Of a stretch of DNA of 64,000 nucleotides, positions 50,147 through 58,807 are shown piece after piece; the first letter of the stretch is position 1, and every line of letters begins with the position of its first letter. The notes under the pieces were generated by a model. It worked only from the letters and a program-made list of their open reading frames with translations. It ran no database searches and was not told where the DNA came from. The stretch covers positions 1 to 64,000 of the forward strand of contig SXSU01000066.1 in assembly GCA_005793345.1 (NCBI GenBank), read 5' to 3'. The DNA is from Bdellovibrionales bacterium. GTDB lineage: Bacteria; Bdellovibrionota; Bdellovibrionia; Bdellovibrionales; Bdellovibrionaceae. The translations under genes were made by a program, and so were the position numbers.

Positions 50147-51046
50147 TTAATTTTTTTGAAAAATTCTTAGTTTTGCACTTCTTGATCTAGAATTTAAATT
50201 TATCTCTTCATCAGTAGGAATAATTACTTTTTTATTAATATTAATCCCATAATTCTTTAAATTATGATCCTTAAATATATATTTTACAATTCGATCTTCT
50301 AAAGAATGAAACGTAATAACAGCCATTCTTCCACCAGGATTTAGAGCCGTTATTAAATTAGTAATTCCAGTTGATACACCATCTAACTCTTTATTAACTT
50401 CTAATCTTAATGCCATAAAGTAACGAGTGGCAGGATGATGTCCTTTTATTCTCCAACCATCTACTCTTTCAATAAGAGAAGATAATTCTTTAGTACCAGT
50501 AAATCTTTTGGTTTTACGATCGTTAATAATTGCTCGAACAACTCTAAATGGCTTTTGAACTTCCCCCAATTCTTTAAATACTTTAAGCAACTCAGCTTCA
50601 GAATATTCGTTTATAATAAACTCAGCGTTTAGTTCTTGATTCTGATCCATACGCATATCTAGAGGACCATCATAATAAAAACTAAAACCTCTACTTGAAT
50701 CATCCAATTGAGGAGAACTAACTCCTAGATCTAATAATATAAAATCAAATTTTCCAATTATATTACTTTCTAAATTAGAATAATCTTGGTTAATTAATTT
50801 TAACTTTTTTTGATTTAAATATTCTTCAAAATTAATTTGACCATACTCAATAGCAGTTAAATCTTTATCAGCTGCAACAAGACATGCTTCAGGAAATAAC
50901 TCAAGCAACGCCTTTGAATGGCCTCCTCGACCAAAAGTACAATCAAGTATTTTTTCAATTTTATGAGGAGTACCTTTTGCTGCCTCTAAAACTTCTTGAA
51001 GCAATACTGGAATATGCGAATTATTTAAATTAGAAGATTTATTCAT
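50147..51046 (-). CDS. rsmH: 16S rRNA (cytosine(1402)-N4)-methyltransferase
   Basis: About 299 residues from ATG 51046, with GGGG 9 nt upstream. RsmH (MraW) signatures: HIPVLLQEVLEAAK, DCTFGRGGHSKALLE, LLDLGVSSPQLDDSSRGFSF, GPLDMRMD, and VITFHSLEDRIVKYIFK. It methylates 16S rRNA C1402 with SAM. rsmH usually heads the dcw cell-wall cluster, but here no mur or fts gene is nearby; a repeat pair lies upstream. Confidence 0.93.
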   Translation of the reverse strand: MNKSSNLNNSHIPVLLQEVLEAAKGTPHKIEKILDCTFGRGGHSKALLELFPEACLVAADKDLTAIEYGQINFEEYLNQKKLKLINQDYSNLESNIIGKFDFILLDLGVSSPQLDDSSRGFSFYYDGPLDMRMDQNQELNAEFIINEYSEAELLKVFKELGEVQKPFRVVRAIINDRKTKRFTGTKELSSLIERVDGWRIKGHHPATRYFMALRLEVNKELDGVSTGITNLITALNPGGRMAVITFHSLEDRIVKYIFKDHNLKNYGININKKVIIPTDEEINLNSRSRSAKLRIFQKN

Positions 51047-51091
51047 ACTCATATGCCCCATATCATCAAAAAACTTGTAGGTTAATAAAAA

Positions 51092-51220
51092 AATCAAAAC
51101 TAAAGTTTGGATTTTGTAAATTTGAAGTGATTGGAAATCGACCTCAACAATCGGAAAACAACAATTAGTAATTATGTCTGATATAATCGCGAAGCGATCA
51201 CACTTAATTATGAGCAGATT
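51092..51220 (-). repeat. modular palindromic repeat, diverged copy E1
   Basis: Reverse-oriented, weathered copy: AACTAAAGTTTGGATTTTG (module 3), GTGATTGGAAATCGACCTC (module 2) and a palindrome with loop ATCGCGAAGCGAT. More mismatches than other copies. Lies upstream of rsmH. Confidence 0.75.
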
Positions 51221-51238
51221 AACACAGACAAACTGGAA

Positions 51239-51304
51239 AATAACTGCTCATGATTATGTCTGATATAATCGCGAAGCGATCAGATTTAATCATGAGCAGT
51301 TATT
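51239..51304 (+). repeat. modular palindromic repeat, copy E2 (palindrome only)
   Basis: A 66-bp near-perfect palindrome: AATAACTGCTCATGATTA ... TAATCATGAGCAGTTATT with loop region ATCGCGAAGCGAT. Modules 2 and 3 are absent. It lies in the 382-bp region between divergent rsmH and the zinc-ribbon gene, so it is not only a terminator. Confidence 0.85.
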
Positions 51305-51428
51305 ACTAAACCACCTTCAAAGGTCAATGATATTTGCAAGTGATTTTTTAATGAGTTTCCTAAACCAACAAGAAATTTCTTTTAATGAGCTTGTCAAGTA
51401 CCTACTAGTTTGTGCTAAAATAATATTC

Positions 51429-52505
51429 ATGTTAGTTAAATGCCCCAAATGTCATTTTGAACAACTAAAAGATAACTATTGCGCTAACTGCGGAATAGAG
51501 ATGGATAATTATAAACCAGAAAAAACTCCTTTTTTAAAAATAGTTTTTAAGTCCCCTTTATTTCAATTAATTCTCTTTTTAGGCGTGGTTTATAGTGGCT
51601 ATCGGGAATTTATTCTAAAACAAAAAAATACAACTGGACTTAGGGCTACTCAAATTGAAGATTCTGAACTTCATGCAGAACCAATTTCTATTTCTAATTC
51701 AACTCATCAAGATATTCAAATGACAGTAAGCAAAACACAATCGAATGAAAACTTATCCAATAAAGAAGCCACTCCAACAATTACAAATACTAATTCAGAG
51801 AATAAGATTTCAAACAATATAGACAACTCAAATGCTTTTGAAAATGAAGATGTTGTTGAAGCTCAAACTGAACAACAGAATAACTTTTCGTCTCAAGGTC
51901 TAAATTCAGTACAATCAGTAATTAAAGTTCTTCCAAAAAATTTTCATATAAAATATTTTGAAGTGAATAAAAGCATTATAAATAACTTAAAAACTATTAC
52001 ATCAGCAACAGAACATAATTTAGGTGATTTTTCTTTATTCAAAATTTTAAAAAGTGAAAAATCTTACAAAACTGATAACTGGAAAGTACTTGAACAAGGC
52101 TCACGTGAAATTAAAGATATCAAGTCAAACAAAAATAATCATTGGTTTGTAGGAGCTCGAAATCCAATTAATGGATCAGTTGCTGGTTTAAATATTTCTC
52201 TTACAATTAATCAATCTGAATCAATTAAAAATGAAACTGGCGAAGAGTATGCATTTACACTTGATATTCAAAAAGAATTGCCAGACTCATTTGATAATGG
52301 AAGTGGAGAGAACTCTACTTTAAATTATAATTTTACTGCAGCAAAGGGTGATATTCTATTGATTGAAGGCGCCTTCCCTCGAAAAAAAATACCAACTGAA
52401 AATAAAGACTTTCTATGGATGAATAATTCAATTTCGCAAATTTTCTTTTCAGATCAATTTTCAAATAATATAAATGATTTTATTATTTCAGTTGAGTTTC
52501 AATAA
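51429..52505 (+). CDS. zinc-ribbon single-pass membrane protein
   Basis: 358 residues from ATG 51429. CPKCHFEQLKDNYCANCG (residues 4-21) is a four-Cys zinc ribbon. One membrane helix follows (about 44-61), then an Asn/Ser/Thr/Glu-rich spacer and a C-terminal domain of unknown fold. The topology puts the ribbon in the cytoplasm and the rest outside. No Shine-Dalgarno; TGC-TAAAAT, an extended -10 box, lies 7 nt before the ATG, so a leaderless start is likely. An in-frame ATG at 51327 has no ribosome site. Role unknown. Confidence 0.65.
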   Translation: MLVKCPKCHFEQLKDNYCANCGIEMDNYKPEKTPFLKIVFKSPLFQLILFLGVVYSGYREFILKQKNTTGLRATQIEDSELHAEPISISNSTHQDIQMTVSKTQSNENLSNKEATPTITNTNSENKISNNIDNSNAFENEDVVEAQTEQQNNFSSQGLNSVQSVIKVLPKNFHIKYFEVNKSIINNLKTITSATEHNLGDFSLFKILKSEKSYKTDNWKVLEQGSREIKDIKSNKNNHWFVGARNPINGSVAGLNISLTINQSESIKNETGEEYAFTLDIQKELPDSFDNGSGENSTLNYNFTAAKGDILLIEGAFPRKKIPTENKDFLWMNNSISQIFFSDQFSNNINDFIISVEFQ

Positions 52506-52594
52506 TTTTTCCTTAATAATTGCATAAAGATGCCAATAATCAGAAAGAACTAATACTTATTGCGATTATATGAAAAATTTAATTGGAGCAAATT

Positions 52595-53131
52595 ATGCAC
52601 AATACTAAATTATCCAAATTTATAACTGAGGACGATATTCAAAAAAGGGTTTCCGAAATTGGGAAACTTCTAACCGATCAGTTTAAAAACTCAAAAGATC
52701 CTCTTATTGCTATTTGTGTACTTAAGGGCAGTTTTATGTTTTATTCCGACCTAACTCGACACATTGATTTAGATTTATCGTGTGAATTTCTAGGAGTTTC
52801 TTCTTACCATGGGGCCTCAAAATCAAGTGGAGAAGTAAAAATGACATTGGACTTATCAACACCAATTGAAGGTAAAAATATAATTTTAATTGAAGATATA
52901 GTAGATACTGGTTTGACAATGAATTATCTTCTCAAAAATCTTGAATCAAGAAAACCCAAAAAAATAGTGACTGTTACTTTACTTCATAAGCCAGATGCCT
53001 CAGTAATCCCTTGTAAAATAGATCATATTGGTTTCAAAATTGAAAATGATTTTGTTGTGGGATATGGGTTAGACTACCAAGGATACTACAGAAATCTTCC
53101 ATATATTGCCCAAGTTCAAAATATAAATTAA
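52595..53131 (+). CDS. hpt: hypoxanthine phosphoribosyltransferase
   Basis: 178 residues from ATG 52595 (GGAGC 7 nt before; the in-frame TTG 52583 holds that site). PRPP-binding motif IILIEDIVDTGLTMNYLL, the ICVLKGSFMFYSDL loop, EFLGVSSYHG and the base-binding region FVVGYGLDYQGYYRNLPYIA are typical of Hpt. It salvages hypoxanthine and guanine to IMP and GMP, of clear use to a cell feeding on nucleotides. Its stop codon lies in repeat copy F. Confidence 0.95.
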   Translation: MHNTKLSKFITEDDIQKRVSEIGKLLTDQFKNSKDPLIAICVLKGSFMFYSDLTRHIDLDLSCEFLGVSSYHGASKSSGEVKMTLDLSTPIEGKNIILIEDIVDTGLTMNYLLKNLESRKPKKIVTVTLLHKPDASVIPCKIDHIGFKIENDFVVGYGLDYQGYYRNLPYIAQVQNIN

Positions 53132-53195
53132 CTGCTCATGATTAAGTCTGATCAGCTTGCGCTGATTATATCAGACATAATCATAAGTTGTTATT
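53126..53195 (+). repeat. modular palindromic repeat, copy F (convergent terminator)
   Basis: A palindrome-only copy whose loop is ATCAGC-TTGC-GCTGAT, a different sequence from the GCTTCGC loops of other copies but still fully paired. Its left end contains the hpt stop codon and its right end the stop codon of the convergent STAS-like gene. It probably serves as a two-way terminator. Confidence 0.85.
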
Positions 53196-53667
53196 TGTTA
53201 TATGTTAGGAATTTAAAATATTTTTCTTCCATTACATCCATTTCAAGCAGATTTCCTTTTTCATCAACTACATTAGATGGAGGACGGAGGCCATTTTCAT
53301 CGAATTCAATTCCAAATTTAAACAGAACTAATTTTTCTGTACCAAATTCTTCAGAATAATAAGGAACATAAAAAGACTCAACGATTGTACCCTTTGGTAA
53401 AAATCCCTCAAGTAAATTCATTTGGTCTACTATAACTTTAGGACATTTCAGATAATGAAAAACCACTTTACTATGTGGTTGAATAAAATAAATCCACTCT
53501 CTTATACCACAGGATTGAATTCTTTTAACACCTTCAAAATTAATAAATACCTCAGTAGCATTTGGAAGTTCGATATCTTTAAAAATGGCTTCTTCATCAA
53601 GATCACCAAACACGTCAATATAGTACTTTGTACCTTCACTTCTTAATTTAAAGCATTCTTTGCCCAT
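53191..53667 (-). CDS. STAS-like domain protein
   Basis: 158 residues. Residues about 12-100 have the STAS layout: YYIDVFGDLDEEAIF, FINFEGVKRIQSCGIREWIYFIQ (a strand, then the usual Ser/Thr position near QSCG), VVFHYLKCPKVIVDQMN. The tail includes DENGLRPPSNVVDEKGN. STAS domains bind partners in anti-sigma or membrane signalling pathways. ATG with GAGGG upstream. It lies 6 nt before fabF on the same strand, probably at the operon's end. Confidence 0.7.
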   Translation of the reverse strand: MGKECFKLRSEGTKYYIDVFGDLDEEAIFKDIELPNATEVFINFEGVKRIQSCGIREWIYFIQPHSKVVFHYLKCPKVIVDQMNLLEGFLPKGTIVESFYVPYYSEEFGTEKLVLFKFGIEFDENGLRPPSNVVDEKGNLLEMDVMEEKYFKFLTYNK

Positions 53668-53673
53668 AATCCC

Positions 53674-54939
53674 TCAAGAGTTTTTTAATTTTGAAAAAAT
53701 TAAACTAGAGTTTGTTCCACCAAAACCAAAGCTATTATTCATAACAACATTTATGTTACCTTTTCGAGCGGTATGTGGAACATAATCTAGATCACAATTT
53801 TCTGACGGTTGATCTAAATTAATTGTAGGAGGAACTATTTGATCTTTCAAGCACATTACACAAATTGCCGACTCAATAGCACCAGCAGCACCAAGCGTAT
53901 GTCCCATCATACTTTTAGTACTACTGACCCAAAGCTTTTTGGCATGATCGCCAAATACTTTTTTAATAGCTAGAGTTTCAATCTCATCTCCCATTGGAGT
54001 TGAAGTACCATGAGCATTGATATAATTAATAGATTCATGTCCTAAATCGGCATCAGCCAATGCTGACAACATAGCCTGAGCAGCACCCCTCCCTTGGGGT
54101 GAAGGACTAGAAATATGGTATGCATCTGAAGAAGCACCATAGCCAACAATCTCACATAAAATATTTGCTCCTCGATTTAGAGCAAATTCATAATCTTCTA
54201 AAATTAAAACAGCAGCACCTTCAGCTAAAACAAAACCATCACGGTCTTTATCAAAAGGCCTTGAAGCTTTTTCAGGATCTTCGTTTCTCGTCGACAAAGC
54301 TCTCATTGAAGCAAATCCACCAACACCCATTTGGCAAACTGTACTCTCTGAACCCCCAGTGATAACAACTTTACAAGTACCGCGCCGAATATGTTCTGCA
54401 GCTTCTCCAATCGCATGGGCACCTGAAGCACAGGCTGATGTGATAGTAAAATTAGGTCCTCGAACATTAAACATCATTGAAATATGTCCTGGAGCTAAAT
54501 TAGTAATTGAAATAGGAACAAAAAAAGGACTTATTCTATCTGGTCCTTTTTCATGAGCTATAATAGTTTGCTCTTCAATATAAGGTAAACCACCCATTCC
54601 AACACCAATAATAGTTCCAACATGAGGGGACAGATCATCTGTAATTTCTAATTTAGAATTTTTGATTGCCATCGCGGCACTTGCAACCGCAAATTGGCTA
54701 AAGAGATCCATTTTTTTTTGTTCTTTTTTACCGATATATAGGTCTGGATTAAACCCTTTTACTTCACCACAAATTTGTGTAGTTAATTTATCGGCATTAA
54801 ACCTTGCAATTTTAGATATCCCGGACTTGCCAGCAATTGCATTATTCCATGTTTCTTCAAGGGTAACCCCCAGAGGAGTTACCGCTCCAATTCCTGTTAC
54901 GACAACTCTTCGTCTGGGTTTACTTTGTGTATAAAACAC
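53674..54939 (-). CDS. fabF: beta-ketoacyl-ACP synthase II
   Basis: 421 residues. KAS II elongates acyl-ACP with malonyl-ACP. The catalytic Cys lies in TITSACASGAHAIGEA, the two His in NAHGTSTPMGD and SMMGHTLGAAGA. The start is GTG 54939 with GGAAAG upstream. It lies 5 nt after acpP in the fatty acid operon. Confidence 0.96.
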   Translation of the reverse strand: MFYTQSKPRRRVVVTGIGAVTPLGVTLEETWNNAIAGKSGISKIARFNADKLTTQICGEVKGFNPDLYIGKKEQKKMDLFSQFAVASAAMAIKNSKLEITDDLSPHVGTIIGVGMGGLPYIEEQTIIAHEKGPDRISPFFVPISITNLAPGHISMMFNVRGPNFTITSACASGAHAIGEAAEHIRRGTCKVVITGGSESTVCQMGVGGFASMRALSTRNEDPEKASRPFDKDRDGFVLAEGAAVLILEDYEFALNRGANILCEIVGYGASSDAYHISSPSPQGRGAAQAMLSALADADLGHESINYINAHGTSTPMGDEIETLAIKKVFGDHAKKLWVSSTKSMMGHTLGAAGAIESAICVMCLKDQIVPPTINLDQPSENCDLDYVPHTARKGNINVVMNNSFGFGGTNSSLIFSKLKNS

Positions 54940-54944
54940 AGGGT

Positions 54945-55178
54945 TTACTTTCCTTTTGACGCTAAGTAAGTTACAACATCATTAACAGTTTTTAATTTTT
55001 CAGCATCTTCATCTGGTATTTCAATATCAAACTCTTCTTCCATAGCCATAACTAGTTCAACGATATCTAAGCTATCCGCACCAAGATCATCAATAAATGA
55101 AGCTTCTGCCTTTACTTTCTCAGGATCTACTCCTAATTGCTCAACGATAATATCTTTAATTTTAGCAGGTACGCTCAT
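54945..55178 (-). CDS. acpP: acyl carrier protein
   Basis: 77 residues from ATG 55178, with GGAGG 6 nt before; an in-frame ATG ten codons earlier covers that site. [22 protein letters not shown] holds the phosphopantetheine Ser in DSL. Strongly acidic, as expected. The upstream 208-bp gap to fabG, with a possible TTGATT-17 nt-TAAGTT promoter, suggests extra, separate transcription of acpP. Confidence 0.96.
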   Translation of the reverse strand: MSVPAKIKDIIVEQLGVDPEKVKAEASFIDDLGADSLDIVELVMAMEEEFDIEIPDEDAEKLKTVNDVVTYLASKGK

Positions 55179-55386
55179 TGTTTTTCCTCCAACTTCAGTT
55201 TCCATCATAAAATGTTTCCTTTAATTAAATTAATAATTTCTAAATAATACAAAAAGTAATCACAAATTTATTTTATTCCACTTTGAGTATAAAAAGAACT
55301 TAGCCATACTCTGTATTGAAATCAAGTTTTAGAATAAAATCTACTAAATTGAAAATAATATTACCCTGTGTCAACTGACGACTAAA

Positions 55387-56130
55387 CTAAACCATGTGCA
55401 AGCCGCCATTAACACTTAGAGTGTGTCCAGTAACATAACTGCTATCATCACTTAATAAAAAACCCACACATCTTGCAACTTCAACTGCTTGTGCAATTCT
55501 TTGGAGTGGTATTTTTTTAAAGATTTCTTGTTTTTGTATATCAGTTAATGAGGTAGTCATTTCAGTTTCTATAAATCCCGGAGCCACACAATTTGATCTT
55601 ATATTTCTACTAGCCAATTCTAAAGCAACTGATTTTGAAAATGCTTCGATACCAGCTTTTGAGGCTGCATAATTTGCTTGACCTTGATTTCCTGTTTGAC
55701 CAATAACACTTGTAATATGAACCATTGAACCACTTCTCATTTTCAGCATAACTTTTGAAATTGCTTTAGTTACCAAAAATACGCCACGTAAGTTTGTGTT
55801 AATAACATTGTCAAACTCTTCTGTTTTCATTCTTAACAATAATTGGTCTGAAGTGATTCCAGCATTATTAACTAATCCATGAACCTGATTTTCAAATAAA
55901 TTTAGAACTTGAGTTATACACCCATTAACACTCTCTTCACTTTGAAGATCCATCTTGAAACATTGATGTCCAGGGCTATCTAAAGACTTAATAAGCTCTA
56001 AAGAACTTTCTTCATTTTGACTGTATGTAAAAGCAACTCGAGCACCTTTTTCAGCTAAATATTTTACAATTTCTTTTCCAATTCCACGACTACCGCCTGT
56101 AACAAAAATATTCTTTCCATGAAATTTCAT
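55387..56130 (-). CDS. fabG: 3-oxoacyl-ACP reductase
   Basis: 247 residues, NADPH-dependent short-chain dehydrogenase: nucleotide loop VTGGSRGIGKEI, NNAG, the catalytic Ser in HITSVIG, YAASKAG (Tyr-x-x-x-Lys) and C-terminal YVTGHTLSVNGGLHMV. It reduces 3-oxoacyl-ACP. The start overlaps the fabD stop by 4 bp. Confidence 0.95.
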   Translation of the reverse strand: MKFHGKNIFVTGGSRGIGKEIVKYLAEKGARVAFTYSQNEESSLELIKSLDSPGHQCFKMDLQSEESVNGCITQVLNLFENQVHGLVNNAGITSDQLLLRMKTEEFDNVINTNLRGVFLVTKAISKVMLKMRSGSMVHITSVIGQTGNQGQANYAASKAGIEAFSKSVALELASRNIRSNCVAPGFIETEMTTSLTDIQKQEIFKKIPLQRIAQAVEVARCVGFLLSDDSSYVTGHTLSVNGGLHMV

Positions 56131-57122
56131 TTTAATTCTCCAAGAAATTTTTCAAGATTTTTAATTTCTTCCAATGAGTTTACATTATGAACACTGACAT
56201 CAGGGTTAATTTTTTTAATTAATCCTGATAAGACCTTACCCGCTCCTACTTCAACAAATTGTGTGATATTCATCGAGATAATCTTTTGAATACAATCTGT
56301 CCACAATACAGCTCCTGAAACTTGAGCAACTAGATTTTGCCGTAATTGTGCAGCTTCAGTTATTGGCTGTGCATTTATGTTTTGAACGATAGGATATATT
56401 GAACTCTCAAAATGAATTGATTTTAAAACTGCTTGCATAACATCTTCTGCTGGTTTCATTAATGAGCAATGAAAGGGGGCAGATACATTTAATGGAATCA
56501 TTTTTATTTTTTTAATACTTTCACCGAATGAACTCTTGGGCATAAGTTCAAGCAAATCGGCATTCTGTGAATTTTCCTTTAACCAATTTATAACTTTCAA
56601 ATGACCACTAATAACAATTTGCCCCGGAGCATTGTAATTTGCCGGTTCAACAATACCCAATTTAGAATTTTTGACCGCCCAATCGCACAAAAATTGAACT
56701 TGTTGTGGTTCTAATCCTAAAATTGCAGCCATTCCCCCTTCTCCAACTGGAACAGCTTTTTGCATTGATTCACCACGCACTCTTACCGCCATCACAGCTT
56801 TTGAAAATGGAATTACTCCTGCAATTACACAAGCTGCATACTCACCAATTGAGTGACCCGCAGATGATGTTATTAGATTTGTATTGAATAGTTGATTTAA
56901 AACTCTGCCTGTTGCAACAGAGGTCGTAAGTAATGCAGGCTGAGTATTTTGTGTTAATCCTAGTTCAGACTCTGGTCCTTCAAAACATAGTTTTTTAAGA
57001 TTAAGATTTAACTCATCACTAGCTTCTTCAAAAGTTTCTTTAGCCACTTTAAAATTTTCGTATAAAAAGTGACCCATACCTGGAAACTGACTACCCTGCC
57101 CCGGATAAATAAAGGACAACAT
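56127..57122 (-). CDS. fabD: malonyl-CoA:ACP transacylase
   Basis: 331 residues from ATG 57122 (GAGAGG 5 nt before). YPGQGSQFPGMG, the nucleophile Ser in SAGHSIGEYAAC, and VSAPFHCSLMKPA with the catalytic His. It loads malonate onto ACP. Positioned between fabH and fabG. Confidence 0.95.
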   Translation of the reverse strand: MLSFIYPGQGSQFPGMGHFLYENFKVAKETFEEASDELNLNLKKLCFEGPESELGLTQNTQPALLTTSVATGRVLNQLFNTNLITSSAGHSIGEYAACVIAGVIPFSKAVMAVRVRGESMQKAVPVGEGGMAAILGLEPQQVQFLCDWAVKNSKLGIVEPANYNAPGQIVISGHLKVINWLKENSQNADLLELMPKSSFGESIKKIKMIPLNVSAPFHCSLMKPAEDVMQAVLKSIHFESSIYPIVQNINAQPITEAAQLRQNLVAQVSGAVLWTDCIQKIISMNITQFVEVGAGKVLSGLIKKINPDVSVHNVNSLEEIKNLEKFLGELK

Positions 57123-57139
57123 AAGCACCTCTCAAATAG

Positions 57140-58135
57140 TTAATAACGAATTAATGCGCTTCCACTTGTTAGCCCTGCTCCAAAAGCTGCAAGTAATAAT
57201 AACTGGCCTTTTTTAATTTTTCCTTCTTGAACAGCCATATCAAATGCAACTGGTATAGATGCAGCTGATGTGTTTCCAGTTTCATGCAATGATACAATTA
57301 CTTTATCTTGAGGGATTTCAAAATACTCAGCCACACTATTTAAAATTCTTATATTTGCCTGATGAGGCACAACCCAATCAACTTGCTGACTTGTAAAACC
57401 ATTGTGTTCTAATGCTTCCTTACAGCAAACTGTTAAAGTACGAACCGCATGCCTAAAGATTTCCCGACCCTTCATTTGCACATAATGTAAATTTTTATCT
57501 AAAACATCTTTAGAAAATGGAATTTTTGAGCCTCCTGCAGGCAATACAAAAAGATCACCATATTCACCATCTGCATGTAAATGAGTGCTAAATATTCCAT
57601 GCTCATCGCTTAAATCAGTACGTGATAAAATAAATGCACCAGCAGCATCTCCAAAAAGTATACAAGTTTCTCTGTCTTTATAGTTTACATAACGATTTAA
57701 AATTTCTGCACCAATAACTAAAATATTTTTAAACATTCCTGTCTTAATAAACTGATCTGCAACAGACATGGCATAAATAAAACCAGAGCAAGCTGCAGCA
57801 ATATCAAAACCAGGAATGCCAGATAACCCTAATTTATTTTGAAGCACACAAGCTGTTGAAGGCATAACCTGATCTCCAGACGAGGTTGCAACAATAATCA
57901 TACTTATATCTTCTGGTTTCATTTTAGCATCAGACAAAGCCTTCAAGGTGGCTTTATAGCAAAGATCACTTGTATATTCTCCTTCAGCAGCTATGTGACG
58001 TCTTTTAATTCCTGTTCGTTCCGTTATCCATTCATCAGATGTTTCAACTATTTTTTCGAGGTCAGCATTGGATAAAATTTTCTCTGGAAGATAGGAACCA
58101 ACACCAGCAATTTTAGATTTATAATTTTTAGACAC
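57140..58135 (-). CDS. fabH: beta-ketoacyl-ACP synthase III
   Basis: 331 residues. Starts chains from acyl-CoA and malonyl-ACP. Cys in DIAAACSGFIYA, His in WVVPHQANIRI, Asn in HETGNTSAASIP. Typical N-terminus VGSYLPEKILSNADLEK. No plsX gene separates it from rpmF, in contrast to the usual order, and a terminator hairpin lies upstream (58161-58195), so it probably has its own promoter. Confidence 0.95.
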   Translation of the reverse strand: MSKNYKSKIAGVGSYLPEKILSNADLEKIVETSDEWITERTGIKRRHIAAEGEYTSDLCYKATLKALSDAKMKPEDISMIIVATSSGDQVMPSTACVLQNKLGLSGIPGFDIAAACSGFIYAMSVADQFIKTGMFKNILVIGAEILNRYVNYKDRETCILFGDAAGAFILSRTDLSDEHGIFSTHLHADGEYGDLFVLPAGGSKIPFSKDVLDKNLHYVQMKGREIFRHAVRTLTVCCKEALEHNGFTSQQVDWVVPHQANIRILNSVAEYFEIPQDKVIVSLHETGNTSAASIPVAFDMAVQEGKIKKGQLLLLAAFGAGLTSGSALIRY

Positions 58136-58160
58136 TCAGAAACTCCTTAATTTGAGCAAA

Positions 58161-58195
58161 AAAAAACTCATACTTAAATCCAGCATGAGTTTTTT
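58161..58195 (-). terminator. intrinsic terminator after rpmF
   Basis: AAAAAACTCAT (58161-58171) pairs with ATGAGTTTTTT (58185-58195) around a 13-nt loop. Read on the minus strand, the stem ends in a run of nine T's after ATGAG. It follows rpmF by 57 nt and precedes fabH. Confidence 0.8.
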
Positions 58196-58251
58196 AGAAA
58201 ATCATTATATTTTTTTATAAAACAGAATATAATTTCTGCTTCATTAAGAAA

Positions 58252-58446
58252 TTATTCTTTTGATTTGGCAGCAGAAATTTGCTTTCCGTTATAATAGTAT
58301 GCGCCATCAGCGGCTTTAAAAGCTCTGTGTGGTCTATGAAACTCACCAGTTTTTTTATCAACTGCAACAGCAACTGCATCTATAGCATCATGAGATCTAC
58401 GCATATCTCTTCTTGAACGAGAAGTTTTCTTCTTGGGTGTTGGCAT
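58252..58446 (-). CDS. rpmF: 50S ribosomal protein L32
   Basis: 64 residues. The start PTPKKKTSRSRRDMRRSHDA is the L32 signature; the tail is basic. No zinc Cys pairs are present, as in the C-minus type. GAGGTG lies 6 nt upstream. It is normally co-transcribed with the DUF177 gene just upstream, but here a repeat copy and 360 bp intervene. Confidence 0.95.
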   Translation of the reverse strand: MPTPKKKTSRSRRDMRRSHDAIDAVAVAVDKKTGEFHRPHRAFKAADGAYYYNGKQISAAKSKE

Positions 58447-58649
58447 ATTTCACCTCTAAATTGAAATAATTAAAATTAAGTCTTAACTAAATTTATCTAA
58501 ATAAAATATTTAAATTAAAAAAAGTTATAATAAAACGCATAACTTATATAACTAATAAATAAAATCAAGCAAAATTTAATTTTTTTAGCAAAATTTTGAT
58601 TTTTTTGCATCTAATAAACACAAGCAGTACCATATCTAACTTAAAAAGT

Positions 58650-58796
58650 CAGTTATTATGAAAATACAAATTTTAGTTTGGATTTTCATAATACGGGGTG
58701 ATTGAAAATCGCCCCCAACAAACAGGAAAATAACGGCGCATGATTTTGTCTCGCATATAATTGCGAAGCTATCAGACATAATCATGAGCAATTATT
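58650..58796 (-). repeat. modular palindromic repeat, copy G
   Basis: Full reverse-oriented copy between the DUF177 gene and rpmF: CAAATTTTAGTTTGG, GGGGTGATTGAAAATCGCCCC, then a palindrome of the GTCTCGCAT subtype (as in copies A and B2), loop ATTGCGAAGCTAT. The rest of this 361-bp gap (58447-58649) is AT-rich, with a tandem GCAAAATTTnnTTTTTTT pair at 58569-58606 that may act as an UP-like element for rpmF. Confidence 0.88.
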
Positions 58797-58807
58797 AGTG
58801 TTTCCAG

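Noticed and set aside
50147-51046. Start of a dcw cell-division cluster at rsmH
   Set aside because: No mraZ, ftsL, mur or fts gene on either side.
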